Source: Bacteroidota bacterium
GTDB taxonomy: Bacteria > Bacteroidota > Bacteroidia > Chitinophagales > Chitinophagaceae
Reading direction: 5' to 3'
NCBI GenBank assembly: GCA_947454745.1
Contig: CANGMV010000082.1
Span: forward strand, 1 to 5,869
DNA: 5,869 nt
Below, piece after piece: positions 1 to 5,869 of this stretch. Within the stretch, counting starts at the first letter, position 1, and each line of letters starts with the position of its first letter. Below the pieces are notes generated by a model. The model was not told the origin of the DNA. It saw nothing but the letters and a program-made list of their open reading frames with translations, and made no database searches. Both the position numbers and the translations under genes were made by a program.

Positions 1-524
1 TCAATTAAAACAGCTAAAGGCAGTTTTGCATAAGCGTGTGTGCTAATCATTCCTGCAACACTACCAGGTATACCTGATGCAGATGCACCATCACGTGATT
101 TTCCAGGAATCACATTTCCTTTTTCATCCAAATACATATCTCTATTCGCCTTGCTAGGCGCTGCTTCACGATAATCAATTCCAATAATTTCTCCATTTGC
201 TTTTCGTGCTAGCATAAATCCGCCTCCACCAATATTACCTGCTCCAGGAAATACTACGGCTAAGCTAAACTGTGTAGCAATCGCTGCGTCGAATGCATTA
301 CCACCTTCCTGCATCATTGCAGCACCCACCATACTAGCCAATGGATGTGCCGATGTTACTGCTCCATGTTCAAATGCTTTTTCTTTAACGACCTCATATT
401 GGTAAGGATTAATTTGAGGATGTTTTTTTAAAAAACTTTGTGCATGCGCTTGGGTATGTAACGACATGCTCAATAAGCTCAAAGCAATTATAGAAAGGGT
501 ATTTTTCGATGTATTCAATTTCAT
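1..524 (-). CDS. ggt: Gamma-glutamyltransferase (gamma-glutamyltranspeptidase), N-terminal part, runs off left edge
   Basis: This is the first 174 codons of an exported gamma-glutamyltransferase, an N-terminal nucleophile hydrolase that cleaves or transfers the gamma-glutamyl group of glutathione and similar peptides. The start is the ATG at 524-522; another ATG five bases upstream meets a stop after two codons. Residues 1-28 form a signal peptide (hydrophobic core about 10-22, cleavage likely after AHA at 26-28). The mature N-terminus shows the family signature: HGAVTSAHPLAS (53-64), GGNAFDAAIATQ (74-85), and the glycine-rich GNIGGGGFM near 96-104. IDYREAAP (116-123) matches the family's DFREMAP-type motif; its arginine (R119) corresponds to the residue that binds the gamma-glutamyl carboxylate in the E. 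coli enzyme. SGIPGSVAG (150-158) is also conserved. The autoprocessing site and catalytic threonine lie outside the window, so activity cannot be judged. The gene is divergent from the M14 peptidase, with 165 bp between starts. No Shine-Dalgarno is evident, as is usual in Bacteroidota. Confidence 0.95.
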   Translation of the reverse strand, partial: MKLNTSKNTLSIIALSLLSMSLHTQAHAQSFLKKHPQINPYQYEVVKEKAFEHGAVTSAHPLASMVGAAMMQEGGNAFDAAIATQFSLAVVFPGAGNIGGGGFMLARKANGEIIGIDYREAAPSKANRDMYLDEKGNVIPGKSRDGASASGIPGSVAGMISTHAYAKLPLAVLI

Positions 525-642
525 AGCATTTATTTGTATCCGTAAATTACTTAAATATTTAGTATTCAACAAAATAGGGCCGCCGTTTGTGTAAAACTAT
601 AGTTGTCAATCTTTTAATTAAGCCCAAATATGCGTATTTTTA

Positions 643-669
643 AGGGCTGTATTTATACTTTGCAGCCCT
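643..669. repeat. Perfect 7-bp inverted repeat enclosing the promoter-like box
   Basis: AGGGCTG at 643-649 and CAGCCCT at 663-669 are exact reverse complements separated by 13 bases. The dyad encloses the TATACTTTG element just upstream of the M14 gene. It could be an operator for a dimeric regulator. Because the right arm falls at or before the expected transcription start, it is unlikely to act as an RNA hairpin. The GGGCT core also has a second, weaker partner, AGCCC at 621-625. Confidence 0.45.
654..662 (+). promoter_or_regulatory. Possible Bacteroidota-type -7 promoter box of the M14/PIG-L operon
   Basis: TATACTTTG at 654-662 resembles the Bacteroidota -7 consensus TAnnTTTG, with a three-base rather than two-base spacer, and a purine/pyrimidine-mixed start region follows. 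Transcription would begin near 668-670, giving a leader of about 20 nt before the ATG at 690. No clear TTTG or TTG element sits 19-21 bp upstream, so the call rests on the box and its position only. Confidence 0.35.
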
Positions 670-689
670 CATAAATAAACCTTATCAAT

Positions 690-3185
690 ATGTACCATCG
701 ATTCATTAAGTTGATTAGTCTTTCATTTGTTTTCATTTTAGTGACATTAAGCTCAATGGCCCAGAATGTGCCAAGTCCTGCAAGCTATTTAGGCTATACA
801 GTGGGAACGCGTTTTACCCGACATCATCAAATTGTGTCTTATTTTAATACGATAGCACAAGCTAAACCCGATATGGTTAAAATCATGCCTTATGGTAAAA
901 CCAATGAAGGGCGTGATTTATTAGTGGCTGTCATTGGCCTACCGGAAAATATGGCAAAACTAGATCAAATTAGAAAGCACAATACTGGATTCATAGACGG
1001 TTCGGTGATTGATTTAAACCAACCTGCCATTGTTTGGTTAAGTTATAATGTGCATGGCAATGAGCCTGCTTCATCGGAGGCAGCGATGCTTACGTTATTC
1101 GCTTTAGTGGATCCTGCCAATGCAAAAACAAAAGAATGGTTAAAAAACACCATCGTAATGATCGATCCTTGTATTAACCCGGATGGTCGTGATCGCTATG
1201 TGAACTGGTATAATAATGCAGTAGGCACTAATTATAATGCCGATCCATCTGCAAGAGAACATATGGAACCTTGGCCTGCAGGAAGAAGCAATCATTATAA
1301 TTTTGATTTGAACAGAGACTGGGCTTGGCAAACGCAGGTAGAAACAAAACAACGAATTGCTTTGTACCAACAATGGTATCCTCAAGTGCATGTCGACTTT
1401 CATGAACAAGGGTACAATCAACCTTATTATTTTGCACCAGCTGCAGAACCATTACACGATGTGTTAACTCCATGGCAAAAAGATTTCCAAGTACAAATTG
1501 GCAAGAATCATGCAAAATATTTCGATCAAAATAATTGGCTGTTCTTTACAAAAGAGCGCTTCGATTTATTATATCCTTCTTATGGCGACACTTATCCGAT
1601 GTACAATGGTGCCATTGGCATGACTTATGAACAAGGGGGCATTAGTGCGGGATTAGGAGTTGTAAATAAGGACGAGGATACACTTACTTTAGTTGCAAGA
1701 GCAACGCATCATTTTACAACGAGTTTGTCTACGATTGAAATTAGTGCAGCGAATAAGGATAATTTATTAAAAGAGTTTAAAAAATATTACGACAATAGCC
1801 GTTCAGGCAATGCTTCTCCTTACAAGACTTTTGTAATGACTGCAAAAAATGCAAATACTTTATCCGCATTGGCATTATTGCTAAAAAAGAATAATATTCA
1901 ATATGGTACGATTGCAACAGGGTTTAAAGGATACGATTACAATACTAAAAAAGAAGCAAACTTTGTAAATGAGGGATACACGTTGGCTGTGAATGTGGCA
2001 CAAGCACATGGTATTTTAGCGCGTGTATTATTAGAACCCATCACGCAAGTGAATGATTCTAATACTTATGATATAACTGCATGGTCATTACCTTATGTAT
2101 ATGGAGTGCACGGATATGCTGCTAAAGAACAATTGGCTGTTCAGCCTGGCTTTGAAGTAAAATTAGTAACATCGGCACCTGCACAATATGGCTATTTAAT
2201 TCCGTATAATTCTTTTGCTTCCTCGAAAGTGTTGGCAGCGATTTTACATAAAAATATTAAAGTAAGATATGCCGAAAAAGCATTTTCTGCAGCCGGAAAA
2301 CAATTTGAAGCTGGTACCTTAATTGTACTTAAAACGAGTAACAATGAAAACTGGGCTGCTGATACCAAAGCTATTTGTGATGCAGCGAATATCGAAGCCA
2401 TTCCGGTAAGTTCAGGTTGGGCAGAAAAAGGAGGGGACTTTGGATCGCCTGATATCAAAAATATTAGCCATGCACCAAAAGTAGCATTGTTAACAGGCGA
2501 CAACGTTTCGGCATTAGCCGCTGGTGAGGTTTGGAATTATTTTGATCAACAACTTGACTATCCAATCACACAATTGAACTATACTAATTTTAACAGAATT
2601 GATATTAGTAAGTACGATGTAATTATCGCACCCGAAGGTTCCTATAAAGAGTTAGCTAGTAAGCCAGTTACGGAAAAATTACAAGCCTTCGTGAAAAAAG
2701 GGGGTGTATTAATTGCTTTTGAATCAGCAGTGCAACAATTGGCTGCGAATAGTGATTGGGGTATTAAAATAAAAGAAATAGCAAAAGCAGATAAAGCCGA
2801 TGTGAATCATACCGCAAAATATGGCGAAGCAGTTACCGATTATTTACAAAGTTCAATACCGGGGGCAATTTATAAAGTATATATGGACGAGACACATCCA
2901 ATTGCTTTTGGGACAGGCGGACTTTATTATGATTTAAAACAAGATATGGTTACTTATGAAGCTACCAATGATTATTGGAATGCAGGAGTAATTAGAAAAG
3001 ACAGTCATGTTGCCGGATTTGCTGGTGTGAAAGCAAAAGCTGCATTACAAGAAGGCGTGGTGATTGGGGTTAAAGAAATGGGTGCAGGTAAATTGGTATT
3101 TATGGCCGATGATCCTATATTCAGAAACTTCTGGGAAAATGGAAAATTGATTTTAGCAAATGCAGTTTTCTTTAACGGTAAATAA
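690..3185 (+). CDS. Exported M14-family zinc carboxypeptidase-like metallopeptidase
   Basis: This 831-residue protein is predicted to hydrolyse C-terminal residues or amide bonds of peptides outside the cytoplasm. Residues 1-24 are a signal peptide (core about 8-20, cleavage after SSMA). The M14 catalytic domain spans about 35-345 and its key motifs are present: HGNEP (122-126) supplies zinc ligands H122 and E125; NPDGRDR (163-169) and FDLNRD (205-210) match the substrate-binding region (N208-R209 equivalent to the Asn-Arg pair of carboxypeptidase A); VDFHEQG (235-241) supplies the third ligand, most likely H238; and TYEQGG (312-317) carries the likely catalytic glutamate E314. It is much longer than a simple carboxypeptidase domain of about 300 residues. 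Residues 375-590 have no motif I can name, and 597-680 (PKVALLTG, YDVIIAPEG, GGVLIAFE) look like a Rossmann-type class I glutamine amidotransferase-like domain. Only two cysteines (161, 563) exist and neither lies in that domain, so it is probably non-catalytic. No Shine-Dalgarno precedes the ATG. It is the first gene of a probable operon with the PIG-L gene. The family call is firm; the substrate is unknown. Confidence 0.93.
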   Translation: MYHRFIKLISLSFVFILVTLSSMAQNVPSPASYLGYTVGTRFTRHHQIVSYFNTIAQAKPDMVKIMPYGKTNEGRDLLVAVIGLPENMAKLDQIRKHNTGFIDGSVIDLNQPAIVWLSYNVHGNEPASSEAAMLTLFALVDPANAKTKEWLKNTIVMIDPCINPDGRDRYVNWYNNAVGTNYNADPSAREHMEPWPAGRSNHYNFDLNRDWAWQTQVETKQRIALYQQWYPQVHVDFHEQGYNQPYYFAPAAEPLHDVLTPWQKDFQVQIGKNHAKYFDQNNWLFFTKERFDLLYPSYGDTYPMYNGAIGMTYEQGGISAGLGVVNKDEDTLTLVARATHHFTTSLSTIEISAANKDNLLKEFKKYYDNSRSGNASPYKTFVMTAKNANTLSALALLLKKNNIQYGTIATGFKGYDYNTKKEANFVNEGYTLAVNVAQAHGILARVLLEPITQVNDSNTYDITAWSLPYVYGVHGYAAKEQLAVQPGFEVKLVTSAPAQYGYLIPYNSFASSKVLAAILHKNIKVRYAEKAFSAAGKQFEAGTLIVLKTSNNENWAADTKAICDAANIEAIPVSSGWAEKGGDFGSPDIKNISHAPKVALLTGDNVSALAAGEVWNYFDQQLDYPITQLNYTNFNRIDISKYDVIIAPEGSYKELASKPVTEKLQAFVKKGGVLIAFESAVQQLAANSDWGIKIKEIAKADKADVNHTAKYGEAVTDYLQSSIPGAIYKVYMDETHPIAFGTGGLYYDLKQDMVTYEATNDYWNAGVIRKDSHVAGFAGVKAKAALQEGVVIGVKEMGAGKLVFMADDPIFRNFWENGKLILANAVFFNGK

Positions 3186-3214
3186 AATAAGCAAGTATAT
3201 ATAAATAGGTGACT

Positions 3215-5569
3215 ATGCGAAAAATGATTGGTTTTATTGTTGTTGGATTATTAGGTCTTGTGCAAGTAAATGCACAAAAAAATAGTGCCGAAATTGCAGC
3301 ACAAATCAAAAGTTTAAAAACGCTAGGTAGTGTATTGTATTTTGCAGCACATCCCGACGACGAGAACAATAGTTTTTTGCCTTATTTAACCAAGGAGAGA
3401 AATTTTAGAACGGCTTATTTAAGTTTAACCCGAGGGGACGGAGGGCAAAACTTGATTGGTAAGGAGCAAGGTATTGAATTAGGTATGATTCGTTCTCAAG
3501 AGCTATTGGCTGCACGTCGTGTAGATGGTGCAGAACAATATTTTTCAACTGCCTATGAATTTGGCTTTAGTAAATCTTCGGATGAGGCTTTGCAAATTTG
3601 GGATCATGAAAAAGTATTAAGCGACGCTGTTTGGGTAATTCGTAAATTCCAACCCGATATTATTATAACGCGCTTCCCGCGTGATGCGCGTGCAGGACAT
3701 GGTCATCATTCCGCATCGGCGATTATTGCCAATGAAGCATTTATTGCAGCAGCGGATCCAACTAAATTTCCTGAACAATTTAAATATGGAGTGGAACCAT
3801 GGAAAGCAAAACGTATTTTATGGAACACTTTTAATTTTGGAACTGTAAATACCACCAACGAGCAACAATTAAAATTGGAAGTGGGCGGATATAATCCAAT
3901 CATTGGAAAAAGCTATGGAGAGATTGGCGCTGAAGCACGTACGATGCATAAAAGTCAGGGCGAAGGAAGGCCAAGACGCCGAGGTGCAAGTTATGAGTAC
4001 TTTGAACTAACTGGTGGTGAGCCTGCAAAGACCGACATCATGGATGGGGTGAATACGCGTTGGGAAAGATTAGGAGCTACAAGTATTGAAAATGCGATAG
4101 ATTCTATTTACGCAGCTTATGATTTAATGCATCCTGAAAAATCGGTACCAGCTTTAGTTAAATTACGTAAACGAATCGTAAATATTCCATTGCCTAACTC
4201 AGCATGGCGCGTTTACAAACTCAAACAATTACAATCCATCATTCAAGATTGTGCAGGTATTTTCATGGAAGCTACCACGCAACAACAACAATTGGTTCCA
4301 GGCGATAAAGTAGCTGTTCAATTATTAGTGAATCAAAGGGCTGCAGCTGCATCGAATTTATTGGATATTGTTTTTCCAGACCAATCTGATAGTTTGTTGA
4401 ATAAACCATTAATGCTGAATCAAAATTTTCAATTGGATTTCACATTAAAGGTGCCAACTAATATGTCTATATCACAGCCTTATTGGTTAGTGAACCCAAA
4501 AACGGAAGGCATGTTTGTGGTAAAGGATCAAAATATAATTGGAAAGGCCGAAAATGATCCAGCATTTGTAATGCATATCAATGTTGAAATTGAAAAAGAG
4601 CAGTTTGCTTTTGAATTACCTATTCAATATAAATATACCGATCCTACTAAAGGGGATGTATACCAGCCTATAGTGATAGTGCCAAGTGCACAATTTAAAT
4701 ACGACAAAGAAGTAAGTTTGATAAGGGATAATAAGCCTACTACGGTTACGTATCAAACGATTGAGTTGAATAAAGCAAGTAAGCAAAATAGTTTTGTTGT
4801 TAAAGAAGCAACTACGCCATTGCCAACACCGCCTACTGCAGTGTACACTAAAACAATTACATACGATCATATCCCAACGATTACCTATTTCCCAACTGCA
4901 AGTACTAAAATTGTTCCCATTGAAGTAAAAAATAAAGCGTTGCATGTTGGTTATATCGACGGCGCTGGCGATAAATTACCAGAAGCATTAATTGAGCTAG
5001 GAGCCCAGGTTACGTATTTAAAAGAAGCAGATTTAAGTATTGAAAAACTAAAAGCTTTTGATGCCATCGTGGTAGGCATTCGTGCATATAATATGTATGA
5101 GTATTTGACCGATAAAAACGAGGTATTAAACGATTATGTAGCACAAGGGGGAAATTTAGTTGTTCAATATTTAAAAAGCAATCAAGTAGGCATCAAGCTT
5201 GTAAAAGTAGGACCCTATAAATTTTCAGTAAATTCAGGAAAGCGCGTAACGCAGGAAAATGTTCCTGTTGAATTTAGTTTACCGAAACATCCTGTTTTAA
5301 ATTCCCCGAATACCATTACAAGTTCCGATTTTGAAAACTGGACACAGGAGCGAAGTACGTATCAATCCGATAATTTTGACGCTCATTTTGAGGCACCACT
5401 AACTATGAATGACAAAGGCGAAGCGCCTAGTTATGGAAGCTTATTAATTGCTCCATATGGCAAGGGGAATATGGTGTATGTAAGTTTGGTATTGTTTAGA
5501 CAATTGCCAGCAGGCAATCCTGGAGCCTATAAATTATTAGCGAATATTATTTCTTTACCTAAGCATTAG
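3215..5569 (+). CDS. Exported PIG-L/LmbE-family zinc deacetylase with C-terminal GATase1/ThuA-like domain
   Basis: This 784-residue protein is predicted to remove N-acetyl groups, typically from GlcNAc-containing molecules, outside the cytoplasm. I chose the ATG at 3215; a GTG two codons upstream (3209) is in frame, but the ATG gives a standard signal peptide (residues 1-20, MRK then a hydrophobic core, cleavage at VNA-Q) and leaves AGGTG at 3207-3211 as a closely spaced ribosome-binding candidate. The PIG-L domain covers about 37-265. AHPDDE (45-50) provides zinc ligands H46 and D49 and the general base D48. RGDGGQN (73-79) is a conserved loop of the large members. GHGHH (161-165) gives the HxxH pair H162/H165. 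A middle region rich in beta-type segments (about 350-570) is followed by a Rossmann-like domain (575-655: ALHVGYIDGAG, AFDAIVVGIRAYN, GGNLVVQY). The only cysteine is C346, so that domain lacks a nucleophile. The usual cytosolic PIG-L enzymes, such as bacillithiol BshB, are about 230-300 residues. It follows the M14 gene by 29 bp, suggesting co-transcription. The family call is firm; the substrate is not known. Confidence 0.92.
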   Translation: MRKMIGFIVVGLLGLVQVNAQKNSAEIAAQIKSLKTLGSVLYFAAHPDDENNSFLPYLTKERNFRTAYLSLTRGDGGQNLIGKEQGIELGMIRSQELLAARRVDGAEQYFSTAYEFGFSKSSDEALQIWDHEKVLSDAVWVIRKFQPDIIITRFPRDARAGHGHHSASAIIANEAFIAAADPTKFPEQFKYGVEPWKAKRILWNTFNFGTVNTTNEQQLKLEVGGYNPIIGKSYGEIGAEARTMHKSQGEGRPRRRGASYEYFELTGGEPAKTDIMDGVNTRWERLGATSIENAIDSIYAAYDLMHPEKSVPALVKLRKRIVNIPLPNSAWRVYKLKQLQSIIQDCAGIFMEATTQQQQLVPGDKVAVQLLVNQRAAAASNLLDIVFPDQSDSLLNKPLMLNQNFQLDFTLKVPTNMSISQPYWLVNPKTEGMFVVKDQNIIGKAENDPAFVMHINVEIEKEQFAFELPIQYKYTDPTKGDVYQPIVIVPSAQFKYDKEVSLIRDNKPTTVTYQTIELNKASKQNSFVVKEATTPLPTPPTAVYTKTITYDHIPTITYFPTASTKIVPIEVKNKALHVGYIDGAGDKLPEALIELGAQVTYLKEADLSIEKLKAFDAIVVGIRAYNMYEYLTDKNEVLNDYVAQGGNLVVQYLKSNQVGIKLVKVGPYKFSVNSGKRVTQENVPVEFSLPKHPVLNSPNTITSSDFENWTQERSTYQSDNFDAHFEAPLTMNDKGEAPSYGSLLIAPYGKGNMVYVSLVLFRQLPAGNPGAYKLLANIISLPKH

Positions 5570-5571
5570 TC

Positions 5572-5712
5572 ATGAGAAGAAATGTAAGTATACTCACCTT
5601 GCTTGTGATTGGACTCGGTTTAGGATGGATGATCAAGAATGTTAAGATCGGATTGATCTTAGGACTCTTGATAGGATTGTTGATTAGTGGAATTGGAACT
5701 AGAAGTAAATAA
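5572..5712 (+). CDS. Small two-helix membrane protein, 46 residues
   Basis: A short open frame begins two bases after the PIG-L stop (TAG-TC-ATG) and ends with TAA at 5710-5712. The product starts MRRNVSIL and has two hydrophobic stretches, about residues 5-20 and 26-41, separated by a short polar turn (MIKNVK, 20-25), with a basic tail TRSK. The charge pattern suggests a hairpin with both termini in the cytoplasm. Both helices are glycine-rich (GLGLGW; GLILGLLIGLLISGIG), a pattern that favours close helix packing or oligomers. There is no Shine-Dalgarno, and the two-base gap suggests translational coupling to the deacetylase gene. Leucine codons include CTC three times in a short gene, while the upstream genes use mostly TTA and TTG, so its codon use differs slightly. 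I recognise no named family. It could be a membrane anchor or partner for the exported enzymes, or an unrelated small membrane protein. Confidence 0.7.
   Translation: MRRNVSILTLLVIGLGLGWMIKNVKIGLILGLLIGLLISGIGTRSK
5643..5661. repeat. Perfect 7-bp hairpin inside the small membrane protein gene
   Basis: TAAGATC (5643-5649) and GATCTTA (5655-5661) are exact reverse complements around a five-base loop, GGATT. It lies in the codons for the start of the second hydrophobic segment. It is AT-rich and has no T-run after it, so it is not a typical terminator. It may be chance, an mRNA structure that affects decay, or a translation pause. Confidence 0.4.
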
Positions 5713-5733
5713 GCAAATCATTACTCAATTTCC
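5689..5733. terminator. Weak dyad straddling the convergent stop codons, possible bidirectional terminator
   Basis: The convergent genes end only 8 bp apart. Over this junction AGTAA (5704-5708) pairs perfectly with TTACT (5721-5725), and outside it GGAATTG (5689-5695) can pair with CAATTTCC (5726-5733) with one bulged base. The structure is AT-rich, interrupted by an eight-base internal loop on one side, and has no flanking T-run. It is the only terminator-like candidate seen at this junction and could be coincidence. Confidence 0.2.
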
Positions 5734-5869
5734 GAAGTAGCTTCAGGTGCTGTTTCACCAATCCATTTCATTTTACTTGAAATTAAATAGGCAATTAAAC
5801 CCAGGCTAATTACAACCAAGCCACTCAACATCATCTTAATGCCTGTAGAGAAAAAAATGGCACCCCAAA
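5721..5869 (-). CDS. C-terminus of a membrane protein, probably a transporter, runs off right edge
   Basis: Only the last 48 codons and the stop (TAA, complement of 5721-5723) are in the window. The fragment begins WGAIFF and has a strongly hydrophobic segment of about 20 residues (MLSGLVVISLGLIAYLIS, roughly 13-30 of the fragment), followed by SSKMKW and an acidic, probably cytoplasmic tail ending SEIE. The basic residues after the helix fit a cytoplasmic C-terminus by the positive-inside rule. A final helix followed by a short charged tail is typical of secondary transporters (peptide/MFS, amino-acid or sodium-solute symporters), but the fragment has no motif that separates them. It converges on the small membrane protein gene with an 8-bp gap. 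Confidence 0.65.
   Translation of the reverse strand, partial: WGAIFFSTGIKMMLSGLVVISLGLIAYLISSKMKWIGETAPEATSEIE

Larger units (their letters stand above)
525..689. promoter_or_regulatory. Divergent intergenic region between ggt and the M14 peptidase
   Basis: This 165-bp AT-rich spacer must hold the promoters of both divergent genes. It contains a TTTG-type box within an inverted repeat near the plus-strand gene, a weaker TATTTTG element facing ggt (minus strand, 576-570) and a perfect 10-bp palindrome, AACTATAGTT, at 595-604. A TTGACA hexamer lies on the minus strand at 609-604, but its spacing to the minus-strand box (27 bp between them) fits neither the Bacteroidota nor the classical sigma-70 arrangement. 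No open reading frame of note lies here. Confidence 0.6.

Noticed and set aside
604..609. TTGACA on the minus strand as a classical -35 box for ggt
   Set aside because: No -10 hexamer lies at 16-18 bp, and Bacteroidota primary promoters use a different consensus.
1140..1515. Two minus-strand open frames inside the M14 gene
   Set aside because: They lie opposite the best conserved catalytic region of the M14 domain, overlap each other in different frames, and their translations show no recognisable domain.
2192..2503. Minus-strand open frame inside the 3' half of the M14 gene
   Set aside because: It is fully covered by the plus-strand gene and has no recognisable features beyond hydrophobic runs that mirror the sense codons.
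3209..3217. GTG at 3209 as the start of the PIG-L gene
   Set aside because: The in-frame ATG at 3215 gives a normal signal peptide and leaves the AGGTG sequence free as a ribosome-binding candidate; the GTG start adds only two residues.
3172..3369. Minus-strand frame over the M14/PIG-L junction
   Set aside because: It runs antisense through the PIG-L signal peptide and AHPDDE codons and has no family resemblance.
4280..4294. CAA triplet run (QQQQ) in the PIG-L gene
   Set aside because: It is only four or so glutamine codons, too short to call a meaningful repeat.
3706..4945. Minus-strand open frames inside the PIG-L gene (3706-3903 and 4616-4945)
   Set aside because: They are antisense to a clear coding region, with cysteine- and aromatic-rich translations typical of shadow frames.
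3215..5569. Assignment of the PIG-L protein as bacillithiol enzyme BshB
   Set aside because: BshB is a small cytosolic enzyme; this protein is exported, about three times longer and has extra domains.

Overview
The window looks like a chromosomal stretch from a Bacteroidota bacterium, most plausibly the Chitinophagaceae or a close relative. The support is the low GC content, three exported proteins whose signal peptides end in the A-Q style common in this phylum (SSMAQ, VNAQ, AHAQ), start codons mostly without a Shine-Dalgarno sequence, a TTTG-type promoter box, and the kinds of large exported enzymes present. The lineage is an inference from style, not from a marker gene.

Layout. Bases 1-524 (minus strand) hold the N-terminal 174 residues of a secreted gamma-glutamyltransferase that runs off the left edge. 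A 165-bp divergent intergenic region (525-689) carries a promoter-like box inside a perfect 7-bp inverted repeat. From 690 the plus strand carries an apparent three-gene operon: an exported 831-residue M14 zinc carboxypeptidase-like protein (690-3185), a 784-residue exported PIG-L/LmbE-type zinc deacetylase (3215-5569), and, two bases after its stop, a 46-residue two-helix membrane protein (5572-5712). Bases 5721-5869 (minus strand) are the C-terminus of a convergent membrane protein, probably a transporter, that runs off the right edge. No stretch over 300 bases lacks a gene.

How the genes may work together. The two large enzymes share an architecture: signal peptide, N-terminal zinc hydrolase domain with its metal motifs intact, a long middle region, and a C-terminal Rossmann-like domain resembling class I glutamine amidotransferase/ThuA folds but without a cysteine that could act as nucleophile. 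A cell-envelope or extracellular pair removing an amino acid (M14) and an N-acetyl group (PIG-L) from related or the same substrates, such as glycopeptides or peptidoglycan fragments, is a reasonable hypothesis. The flanking gamma-glutamyltransferase and putative transporter would fit peptide scavenging. The substrate cannot be read from the sequence. I see no mobile element, CRISPR array, tRNA or rRNA. Most of the window is ordinary; the least described parts are the small membrane protein and the paired architecture of the two hydrolases.
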